From: an uncultured Selenomonas sp.
GTDB taxonomy: Bacteria > Bacillota > Negativicutes > Selenomonadales > Selenomonadaceae
NCBI GenBank assembly: GCA_937981305.1
Contig: CALJPB010000091.1
Coordinates: forward strand, 1 to 6,327
DNA length: 6,327 nucleotides
Reading direction: 5' to 3'
Part shown: one piece after another, positions 1 to 4,557 of the stretch
How the letters are laid out: each line of letters starts with the position of its first letter
How positions within the stretch are numbered: position 1 is the stretch's first letter
Notes under the pieces: model-generated
What the model was told of the DNA's origin: nothing
The model's input: the letters and a program-made list of their open reading frames with translations, nothing else
The model's database searches: none
Translations under genes and position numbers: made by a program

Positions 1-8
1 ATCGGCAT
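1..8 (-). CDS. 5' end of an unidentified minus-strand gene (runs off window)
   Basis: Only the start codon and about one and a half further codons are visible (ATG CCG AT, read on the minus strand from base 8), so no product can be named. The case for a real gene start is its upstream signals: a strong Shine-Dalgarno GAGGAGGTG on the minus strand (bases 22-14) five bases before the ATG, and a good promoter about 30 bases further up. It lies downstream of bioA in the same orientation, but a terminator and its own promoter separate it, so it is probably an independent unit. The palindrome over its promoter suggests control by a dimeric DNA-binding protein, possibly its own product (inference). 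Confidence 0.6.
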
Positions 9-13
9 CGCCA

Positions 14-22
14 CACCTCCTC
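14..22 (-). promoter_or_regulatory. Ribosome binding site of the left-edge gene
   Basis: Read on the minus strand this is GAGGAGGTG, nearly the full complement of the 16S rRNA 3' end, five bases before the ATG at 8-6. It is the main reason for calling a gene start at the window edge. Confidence 0.65.
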
Positions 23-43
23 GCTCAAAATACAAACGCTGTC

Positions 44-72
44 ATTATAGCATTGAACGGCGCGACGTTCAA
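44..72 (-). promoter_or_regulatory. Sigma-70/SigA-type promoter of the left-edge gene
   Basis: On the minus strand, TTGAAC (bases 72-67) is followed by a 17-base spacer and a perfect TATAAT (49-44). Transcription should start near base 37, leaving a leader of about 30 bases that contains the ribosome site. The promoter lies after the terminator that follows bioA, which supports separate transcription from the biotin operon. The -35 box is inside the palindrome at 52-73. Confidence 0.7.
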
Positions 73-73
73 T
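52..73. promoter_or_regulatory. Perfect inverted repeat over the -35 region, candidate operator
   Basis: ATTGAACG (52-59), six central bases, then CGTTCAAT (66-73): the two 8-base arms are exact reverse complements. The repeat covers the -35 box and most of the spacer of the minus-strand promoter. It lies upstream of the expected transcription start, so it is more likely a protein binding site than an RNA hairpin. A dimeric repressor of TetR or similar type is one possibility; the sequence does not identify the regulator. Confidence 0.55.
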
Positions 74-111
74 CATATGTGCCTTGGGATAACGGAAAAG
101 TTATGAATATG

Positions 112-143
112 AAAAGACGCACCCGCACGGATGCGTCTTTTTT
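112..143. terminator. Intrinsic terminator after bioA, possibly bidirectional
   Basis: AAAAGACGCA (112-121) pairs with TGCGTCTTTT (132-141) across a 10-base loop, giving a 10-bp stem. The stem begins nine bases beyond the bioA stop codon. On the minus strand the stem is followed by a short U run from its own A/T end; on the plus strand there are six T residues (138-143). It most likely ends the bioYDA transcript, and it could also stop plus-strand transcription. Confidence 0.75.
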
Positions 144-151
144 ATGCAATG

Positions 152-1498
152 TTATGCGCCGAGAACTTCGTCCATCGAGAGCTTCATGCGCTCGATGGCG
201 ATTTCGAGATCGTCTCTCCCGATATTCAGCGGTGGGTTGAAGTAGAGGACATCGCCGAGCGGACGCAGGAGCAGCCCGTTCTTCAGCGCACGGCGATAGA
301 TCGCGTAGCCGAGACGACGTTTCCCGTCAAAGGGGCGCTTCTCTGCGCGATCCTCGACGAGTTCCACAGCGTGAATCAGCCCGATGTGACGAATCTCGCC
401 GACGTTTGGATGCGCGCCGAATACCTCCGTCATGCGCTCCGTGAGCCACGCCGCCGTCTCCTCCGCGCGCTCCAATACATTCTCCTCGTCCATGATGTCG
501 AGCACGGCGAGCGCCGCCGCACAGCCGAGCGGGTTGCCCGCGTAGGTGTGGCTGTGCATGAACGCCTTCCCTTCGCTCCAGTCCGCATAGAAGGCGTCGT
601 AGATCTTCTCTTTGACGACGGTGATGGACATCGGCATGTAGCCGCCCGTCAAGCCCTTGGAAAGGCACATGATGTCGGGCGTGATGCCCGCACGCTCCGT
701 CGCGAACAGCCTGCCCGTCCGGCCGAAGCCCGTCGCGATCTCATCGGCAATGAGGAGCACGTCATGCTCGTCGCAGAGCGCGCGCAGTTTCTTGAGATAA
801 AGCTCCGGGTAGATTCGCATGCCCGCGCTGCCCTGCAAAAGCGGCTCGACGATCATCGCCGCACACTCTTCGGCATGCTCGGCGAACGCCTTTTCCGCAT
901 AGGAAAAACACTCGCAGGAGCACGTCTCGCGCGTCTTTTGAAAAGGACATCGGTAGCAGTCGGGCGCTTCGACGTGGATGTTGTCCATCATCATGGGCTT
1001 GTACATCTCGGCGAAAAGATCCATCGAGCCAACGGAGAGCGCACCGATCGTCTCGCCGTGATAGCCCTCAGAAAGGCACATGAAGCGCGTCTTCTTCGTG
1101 CGTCCCGTCTGCTGGCAGTATTGAAACGCCATCTTGAGCGCCGCTTCGACGGCGGACGAGCCGTTGTCGTTGAAGTGGAACTTCGTGAGCCCTGCCGGCA
1201 CGAGCGCAGCGAGGCGCTCCGCCAGCTCGATGGCGGGACGGTGCGAGAAGTTCGCGAAGATGACGTGCTCCAGGCGGTCGAGCTGTGCCTTGATGCGCGC
1301 ATTGATCTTCTCGTTCGCGTGCCCCAAGAGGTTCGCCCACCACGAGCTGACGATGTCGAGATAAGCCTTGCCGTGCACATCGTAGAGCCATGCGCCCTTC
1401 GCATGGTCGATGACCATGGGCAGGAGCTCCTCGTAGTCCTTCATCTGGGCGCACGGATGCCAGATATGGCGAAGGTCGCGTTCTTCAATCGTTGGCAT
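152..1498 (-). CDS. bioA: Adenosylmethionine-8-amino-7-oxononanoate aminotransferase (DAPA synthase)
   Basis: Class III PLP-dependent aminotransferase of 448 residues, the usual family length. It converts KAPA (8-amino-7-oxononanoate) to DAPA in cytoplasmic biotin synthesis. Visible motifs in order: HIWHP (11-15), SSWW (51-54), NDNGSSAVEAALKMA (110-124, cofactor phosphate site), GYHGET (145-150), the cofactor aspartate in ADEIATGFGRTG (D252), the Schiff-base lysine in LSKGLTGG (K281), and LRPLG (R412), which lines up with the KAPA-binding Arg391 of E. coli BioA. The start is preceded by GGGAGAGG on the minus strand. It is the last gene of bioY-bioD-bioA, 30 bases after bioD, and should follow BirA control of the operon. 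Two oddities are the Cys at residue 16, where E. coli has Tyr17 at the SAM site, and a cysteine-rich stretch at 181-197. The amino donor (SAM or lysine) cannot be decided from sequence. Confidence 0.96.
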   Translation of the reverse strand: MPTIEERDLRHIWHPCAQMKDYEELLPMVIDHAKGAWLYDVHGKAYLDIVSSWWANLLGHANEKINARIKAQLDRLEHVIFANFSHRPAIELAERLAALVPAGLTKFHFNDNGSSAVEAALKMAFQYCQQTGRTKKTRFMCLSEGYHGETIGALSVGSMDLFAEMYKPMMMDNIHVEAPDCYRCPFQKTRETCSCECFSYAEKAFAEHAEECAAMIVEPLLQGSAGMRIYPELYLKKLRALCDEHDVLLIADEIATGFGRTGRLFATERAGITPDIMCLSKGLTGGYMPMSITVVKEKIYDAFYADWSEGKAFMHSHTYAGNPLGCAAALAVLDIMDEENVLERAEETAAWLTERMTEVFGAHPNVGEIRHIGLIHAVELVEDRAEKRPFDGKRRLGYAIYRRALKNGLLLRPLGDVLYFNPPLNIGRDDLEIAIERMKLSMDEVLGA

Positions 1499-1528
1499 GA
1501 AATCCTCTCCCTCTATGATTTCGGATGT

Positions 1529-2212
1529 TCAGTCGTACAGCGCGGCGAGCGCCGCCGCCGCGAGCGGCAATTCCTCTGCCCCCTTCGCGACGCACGCGAC
1601 GACGGGCGCGCCCGTCATCTCCTCGACCATCTTCTTGTTGTCCTCCTGCATGACGTCTCCCGCCTGCCAGTTGTTGAAGATGAATCCCTTCAGGGGAATG
1701 GCCCGCATCTTCAAGTGCTCGGCGGTCAGGACAGCGGCGTTGATCGTGCCGAGTCCCGCATCGGCAACGACGAGAGCCGAAAGGCCGAGGCGCACGGCGA
1801 GGTCGTCGAGCACGACGTGTTCATGCTCGTCCCAGCGCAAAGGGCAGATGATGCCGCCGCTGCCCTCGACCGTCAGATAGTCGAAGCGCTCCTTCGCCGC
1901 GCGAAAATCACGCTCGACCTTGCCGAAGTCGATCGGACGATTTTCGATTCTCGCGGCGAGATGCGGCGAGACGGCATCCCGATAAATATAAGAAACGATT
2001 GCCTCGTCTTCTGCCAGAGCCGCCGTGCGTGCGACATGAAGCGCATCGCCGGGCAGGAGCGAGCCGTCCGCGCTCGTCTCAGCGCCCGACAGCGCCGCCT
2101 TGTAGTAGCCCGCGCAAAGTCCCGCCTCCTTCAGGCGCTTGACGATGAGTCCCGTCACATACGTCTTGCCGATGTCCGTTCCCGTTCCCGTGATGAACAA
2201 TGCTTTTCCCAT
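1529..2212 (-). CDS. bioD: ATP-dependent dethiobiotin synthetase
   Basis: Protein of 227 residues, typical for BioD. It closes the ureido ring of DAPA using CO2 and ATP to give dethiobiotin, the step after BioA. Visible motifs: P-loop GTGTDIGKT (9-17), the substrate/ATP lysine segment KAALSG (38-43, corresponding to KPVxSG in E. coli), SPHLAAR (82-88), the EGSGG loop (116-120, usually EGAGG) and FNNW (179-182), where the E. coli enzyme has an Asn-Asp pair. The start ATG at 2212 follows an AGGAG site on the minus strand. It lies 42 bases after bioY and 30 before bioA, in a co-directional operon. The small motif departures (KAA for KPV, NN for ND) are read as family variation rather than loss of function. 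Confidence 0.95.
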   Translation of the reverse strand: MGKALFITGTGTDIGKTYVTGLIVKRLKEAGLCAGYYKAALSGAETSADGSLLPGDALHVARTAALAEDEAIVSYIYRDAVSPHLAARIENRPIDFGKVERDFRAAKERFDYLTVEGSGGIICPLRWDEHEHVVLDDLAVRLGLSALVVADAGLGTINAAVLTAEHLKMRAIPLKGFIFNNWQAGDVMQEDNKKMVEEMTGAPVVACVAKGAEELPLAAAALAALYD

Positions 2213-2254
2213 GAAAGATTTCTCCTTTGCAAAGACAGCATCGAGCGATGCATC

Positions 2255-2791
2255 TCAGAGCCAAAGTCCCGCCTTGCGGCAGCGAATGCCGATGAATGCG
2301 GCGGCGAGGCACAGCAGAAAGTCCGGCACGACCTGCAAAATGCCGCAGTACCAGAGCGCGAGCCACAGCGTGATGGGCGCGTCGACGATGTAGTTCGACG
2401 CGATGTAGAAGTAGGAAATGCCGAACAGATAGACGACCGCCATGCCCGCGAGGCACGCGCCGAGCACGCGCCCGAAGGTCGGCTCGCCGCCGCGCACGAG
2501 CGCCCCCGTGAGATACGCCTGACAGATGAAGCCGACGAGATAGCCGAAGGTCGGCTGCAGGACGTAGCTCGGGCCGCCGCCCGACGCAAAGACGGGGATG
2601 CCGACGAGCCCCATGAGCACATAGACGCCGACCGCCACAGCCCCGAGCCGCGCCCCGAGCAAGACGCCCGCCAAGAGCGTGAAGAGGAACTGTAGCGTGT
2701 AGACATCCGTCCCGACCGGAATGCGGACGAATGCCCCGACGGCAACAAGCGCAATAAAGAGCCCACATAGAATCATTTCCCTTAGCTTCAT
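2255..2791 (-). CDS. bioY: BioY, substrate-binding S component of the ECF biotin transporter
   Basis: Integral membrane protein of 178 residues with about six hydrophobic segments. BioY proteins bind biotin and import it, alone or with the shared EcfA/EcfT energising module, which is not in this window. Family features are the YTLQFLFTLLAGVLLGARLG segment (31-50), the glycine-rich loop GGGPSYVLQPTFGYLVGF (71-88) and the C-terminal VVPDFLLCLAAA (154-165). The start is placed at base 2791. The same frame stays open upstream to 2980, but that extension runs through the promoter and operator and is not membrane-protein-like, whereas an AGGTAT-containing GGAGGT site precedes the chosen ATG. It is the first gene of bioYDA, under the BirA-type operator, so uptake and synthesis would be derepressed together in biotin shortage. 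Confidence 0.94.
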   Translation of the reverse strand: MKLREMILCGLFIALVAVGAFVRIPVGTDVYTLQFLFTLLAGVLLGARLGAVAVGVYVLMGLVGIPVFASGGGPSYVLQPTFGYLVGFICQAYLTGALVRGGEPTFGRVLGACLAGMAVVYLFGISYFYIASNYIVDAPITLWLALWYCGILQVVPDFLLCLAAAFIGIRCRKAGLWL

Positions 2792-2802
2792 AATGTTCAG
2801 AT

Positions 2803-2808
2803 ACCTCC
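2803..2808 (-). promoter_or_regulatory. Ribosome binding site deciding the bioY start
   Basis: Read on the minus strand this is GGAGGT, 11 bases before the ATG at 2791. The spacing is slightly long. It is the only strong site near a credible start, and it shows that the longer upstream open frame is not translated. Confidence 0.7.
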
Positions 2809-2840
2809 AAGCGTATTTATCGGTGAAATAAACTTGCTTT

Positions 2841-2869
2841 ATCATACACGTTTCGTGTTTTACTGTCAA
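2841..2869 (-). promoter_or_regulatory. Promoter of the bioYDA operon
   Basis: On the minus strand a perfect -35 TTGACA (2869-2864), a 17-base spacer and -10 TATGAT (2846-2841). Transcription should begin near 2834, giving a leader of about 42 bases. The -35 hexamer lies within the right arm of the BirA-type operator, so bound repressor would block RNA polymerase. Confidence 0.88.
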
Positions 2870-2895
2870 CCGATTTATTTTACCCTGGTTTACAG
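2863..2895. promoter_or_regulatory. BirA-type biotin operator
   Basis: Read on the minus strand: CTGTAAACC (2895-2887), 15 bases, then GGTTGACAG (2871-2863). The arms match as an inverted repeat at 8 of 9 positions and agree with the known BirA pattern of TTGTAAACC, 14-16 bases, GGTTTACAA. It sits over the -35 box of a promoter that drives three biotin genes, which is the expected place and target. This implies that the organism has a BirA with an N-terminal DNA-binding domain (inference; birA is not in the window). Confidence 0.88.
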
Positions 2896-2907
2896 ATGTT
2901 TTTGCAC

Positions 2908-2933
2908 AAAAAAAAGACAGCGCACAGGCTGTC
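2908..2933 (-). terminator. Minus-strand intrinsic terminator upstream of bioY
   Basis: On the minus strand GACAGC (2933-2928), a six-base loop, GCTGTC (2921-2916), then eight T residues (2915-2908). This is a compact textbook terminator. It lies between the small antisense RNA unit and the bio operon, so it would catch read-through from the phosphatase genes and antisense RNA before the biotin promoter. On the plus strand the same hairpin lies just upstream of the peptide gene's -10 box. Confidence 0.72.
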
Positions 2934-2938
2934 CAATG

Positions 2939-2947
2939 TGTTATAAT
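2939..2947 (+). promoter_or_regulatory. Extended -10 promoter of the small hydrophobic peptide gene
   Basis: TGT followed by TATAAT (2942-2947) forms a perfect extended -10 element. No good -35 hexamer is seen at 16-18 bases (AAGACA at 2914-2919 is too far, with a 22-base spacer), which extended -10 promoters tolerate. Transcription would start near 2954, exactly where the GGTGCTATC repeat begins. Confidence 0.62.
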
Positions 2948-2953
2948 GCAACT

Positions 2954-2990
2954 GGTGCTATCTATTCGGTGGACGGTCAATCGTAGCCCT
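2954..2990 (+). repeat. Repeat arm A: 5' end of the putative toxin mRNA
   Basis: This segment contains GGTGCTATC (2954-2962), ACGGTCA (2973-2979) and AGCCCT (2985-2990) in that order. The same three blocks occur in the same order on the minus strand at 3148-3122, at the start of the opposing RNA. Within arm A, GGTGCTA and TAGCCC can pair with one bulged T (GG:CC and GCTA:TAGC), so the mRNA may begin with an imperfect hairpin. Confidence 0.6.
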
Positions 2991-2994
2991 AGAG

Positions 2995-3003
2995 GGTGGT
3001 GAT
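2995..3003 (+). promoter_or_regulatory. Ribosome binding site of the small peptide gene
   Basis: GGTGGTGAT matches the extended 16S-complementary sequence GGAGGTGAT at 8 of 9 positions and lies five bases before the ATG at 3009. An in-frame TGA at 3000-3002 excludes a longer protein. This is good evidence that the short frame is translated. Confidence 0.6.
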
Positions 3004-3008
3004 TGACT

Positions 3009-3071
3009 ATGAACGAAACAAATATTACGCTTTTGTTGCTTGTCGTTCTAGTATTACTGATAAAAAAGTAA
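3009..3071 (+). CDS. 20-residue hydrophobic peptide, candidate type I toxin
   Basis: The frame reads Met-Asn-Glu-Thr-Asn-Ile-Thr, then an unbroken run of Leu/Val/Ile (residues 8-18), then Lys-Lys and TAA. A short polar N-terminus, one membrane-spanning stretch and a basic C-terminus are the usual build of type I toxin peptides, which insert in the inner membrane. It has its own extended -10 promoter, a good ribosome site, and a terminator starting at its stop codon. A short RNA is predicted to be made against it from the other strand. I do not assign it to a named family; its organisation recalls Fst/par-type and holin-like small toxin loci of Firmicutes. It could instead be a small membrane regulatory peptide. 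Translation and toxicity are inferred. Confidence 0.62.
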   Translation: MNETNITLLLLVVLVLLIKK

Positions 3072-3110
3072 ACCGCCCCATAGCAGCCAAGTTATAGGCG
3101 GTTTTACTTT
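3062..3110. terminator. Shared bidirectional terminator of the convergent RNA pair
   Basis: AAACCGCC (3070-3077) pairs with GGCGGTTT (3097-3104), and GT/AC adds two further pairs past one bulged T. On the minus strand the stem is followed by six T residues (3067-3062); on the plus strand by TTTTACTTT. Both RNAs would therefore end here and overlap by about 48 bases, covering the last codons of the peptide gene. It is also the first terminator met by minus-strand transcription from the phosphatase operon. Confidence 0.78.
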
Positions 3111-3121
3111 CCAACTATGCA

Positions 3122-3148
3122 AGGGCTGACCGTTTACACGATAGCACC
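3122..3148 (-). repeat. Repeat arm B: 5' end of the putative antitoxin RNA
   Basis: On the minus strand this carries GGTGCTATC (3148-3140), ACGGTCA (3133-3127) and AGCCCT (3127-3122), the same ordered blocks as arm A at 2954-2990, with shorter spacers. On the DNA the arms form an inverted repeat bracketing the peptide gene. Because each arm is nearly self-complementary, they can also pair with one another in trans, with bulges. Confidence 0.6.
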
Positions 3149-3161
3149 TTTTTCTATGGGT

Positions 3162-3190
3162 ATTATACAACAGTATACAAATCTTTTCAA
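3162..3190 (-). promoter_or_regulatory. Promoter of the putative antisense RNA
   Basis: On the minus strand -35 TTGAAA (3190-3185), a 17-base spacer and a perfect -10 TATAAT (3167-3162). By consensus match it should be stronger than the peptide gene's promoter, as expected for an unstable antitoxin RNA made in excess. It begins three bases after the stop codon of the metallophosphoesterase gene. Confidence 0.75.
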
Positions 3191-3193
3191 GTA

Positions 3194-4510
3194 CTATCGC
3201 TTCGTCACACGCACGCGATCCATCTCCGTGCCGTCGGGCAGGAAGCACGCGACCTCAATCGCCTCCCGCGAGACATCCATCGTGAGATAGTTGTCCGTCT
3301 CGGGCTGCGGGAGCGTCACCTCGTCAAAGGCGTGGTCAATCCAGAGATTCGGATAGCGCACATCGCCCGCAACGCCCGTGAGGATGTAGAGCGGACCTTT
3401 CTTGTCGGGTGTTTTTGTGAAATGATCGATGTGACCGCGGTTGCGATAGGTGTGCAGATGCGCCGTAAATACGACATCAATCGCAAGCTCGTCGAACACG
3501 GGCATCCACACGCGCCCGTTCTCCTCGTCGATCCCCTCCTCCCGCTCGGGACGACCGTGGATGCGGTATTGCAGGACATCCTTGTGCATGAGGACAACGT
3601 TCCAGCGTTTTCTGTGCGCCCTGAGGTCACGGCGGATCCACGCCAGCTGCTCGGAGACCAGTCTGTCCTTGAATCCCGCGAGTTCCTTCTGCTGCGTGCA
3701 GAGCACGATGTAGTGCACCGCGCCGTAGTCAAACGAATAGTAGTATCGTTCGAATGCCTTGCTTCCGTTCGGCGGGGTTTTGAAATAATTCAGATATGCC
3801 TCGGGCAGACGCGTTTTCCATGCCAGATCATACGTCTCATGGTTGCCCATGACGGGTGCGCCCGGAATGACGCGCATCACCTCCTCGATGCCGCGAAAAA
3901 ATGCCGCCCATTGCGTACGATCCTCACCATTGTCCACGAGATCACCCATGCACACAAAGAGCTGTGCGTCCGTATTGCGCGCCCACGCCAGGTGCGCGAG
4001 CTGCTGCCAGTCCCCGTAGTCCGCCGACTGCGCGTCCGGGAAAAGGAGCATCTTGTAAGGCTCGTCCGGCAGCGGCACATAGAGATCCTGCCAGTCCGTC
4101 GCCGCCGCCCCCGCCACAATGCGGTAGCGGTAGTGCGTGCCCGGCGTGAGCTGATCCGGCTCCGCCACATACTGATAGAGTGTCAGACCATCGTCCGTAA
4201 AAAATGCCTCGTGCACGGAGTATGTCCGCGCCCGATCTTCGCGCGGCAGACGCAGTTCGAGCACCTGATTCTCCAGCGGCACAGCAAGATCCCACATGAT
4301 GGTGCGCCCGCGCCCGTTGTCCTCCGCCACGATCTGCCGCAGCCGTTCCGCATAGATCACCTGCGTGGTGCGCGGCAGTCCGAAATCCTTGAGGCGGCTC
4401 AGCCCCATGTGCCAGAGCACCGCGCTGCCCGTCCCGAGCACGCCCAGTGCCGCAGCCGCCTTCAAAAATCTGCGGCGGCTCAACCTTTTTTCATTCGACT
4501 CATTCGACAT
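3194..4510 (-). CDS. Tat-exported metallophosphoesterase with N-terminal purple-acid-phosphatase-like domain
   Basis: Protein of 438 residues. The N-terminus has a twin-arginine signal, SRRRFLK (11-17), followed by a hydrophobic segment (18-36), so it is probably exported folded by the Tat system. Residues about 50-148 look like the Fn3-like domain found before purple-acid-phosphatase-type catalytic domains (weak recognition). The calcineurin-like catalytic domain follows: FPDAQ (157-161), GDLVDNG (189-195), GNHE (222-225), LMHK (H309) and TAHLHTY (H351, H353). These are metal-binding motifs of phosphomonoesterases or phosphodiesterases; the substrate is unknown. The first motif is D-x-Q rather than D-x-H. 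The start is preceded by AAGGGAA on the minus strand. It lies 47 bases after the upstream phosphatase gene, probably co-transcribed, and its stop is followed at once by the antisense-RNA promoter. Confidence 0.88.
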   Translation of the reverse strand: MSNESNEKRLSRRRFLKAAAALGVLGTGSAVLWHMGLSRLKDFGLPRTTQVIYAERLRQIVAEDNGRGRTIMWDLAVPLENQVLELRLPREDRARTYSVHEAFFTDDGLTLYQYVAEPDQLTPGTHYRYRIVAGAAATDWQDLYVPLPDEPYKMLLFPDAQSADYGDWQQLAHLAWARNTDAQLFVCMGDLVDNGEDRTQWAAFFRGIEEVMRVIPGAPVMGNHETYDLAWKTRLPEAYLNYFKTPPNGSKAFERYYYSFDYGAVHYIVLCTQQKELAGFKDRLVSEQLAWIRRDLRAHRKRWNVVLMHKDVLQYRIHGRPEREEGIDEENGRVWMPVFDELAIDVVFTAHLHTYRNRGHIDHFTKTPDKKGPLYILTGVAGDVRYPNLWIDHAFDEVTLPQPETDNYLTMDVSREAIEVACFLPDGTEMDRVRVTKR

Positions 4511-4557
4511 AGATATTTCCCTTGTGTATCTCCAATCCCCGAATCTCCTTCAAAAAT

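Larger units (their letters stand above)
3061..3155 (-). ncRNA. Putative antisense RNA antitoxin
   Basis: A minus-strand transcript of about 95 bases is predicted from the near-consensus promoter at 3190-3162 (start near 3155) and the terminator ending near 3061. It contains no convincing reading frame. Its 5' part, GGTGCTATCG, a six-base loop, CGGTCAGCCC (3148-3123), can form an imperfect hairpin: GG:CC, GCT:AGC and ATCG:CGGT with single bulges. Its 3' part is complementary to the 3' end of the peptide mRNA through the shared terminator. Convergent RNAs with an overlapping terminator, a stronger promoter on the antisense side and a tiny hydrophobic peptide on the other are typical of type I antitoxins. 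Exact ends are estimated. Confidence 0.6.

Noticed and set aside
131..2695. Very long plus-strand open frame (854 residues) opposite bioA, bioD and bioY
   Set aside because: It is antisense to three confidently identified genes, rich in Arg, His, Glu and Ala as expected from GC-rich shadow frames, and shows no domain I recognise. It begins inside the terminator stem without a ribosome site.
2792..2980. N-terminal extension of bioY to the upstream ATG at 2980
   Set aside because: It would translate the promoter, BirA operator and terminator sequence. The ribosome site at 2808-2803 and the transcription start near 2834 fix the start at 2791.
2954..3148. CRISPR-like or insertion-sequence end repeats around the small module
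   Set aside because: There are only two arms, inverted and unequal, with no transposase gene and no target-site duplication seen; the promoters and terminator explain them better as RNA 5' structures.
3054..3248. Minus-strand 64-residue open frame overlapping the antisense RNA
   Set aside because: It starts inside the metallophosphoesterase gene in another frame, crosses the RNA promoter and terminator, and has no ribosome site.
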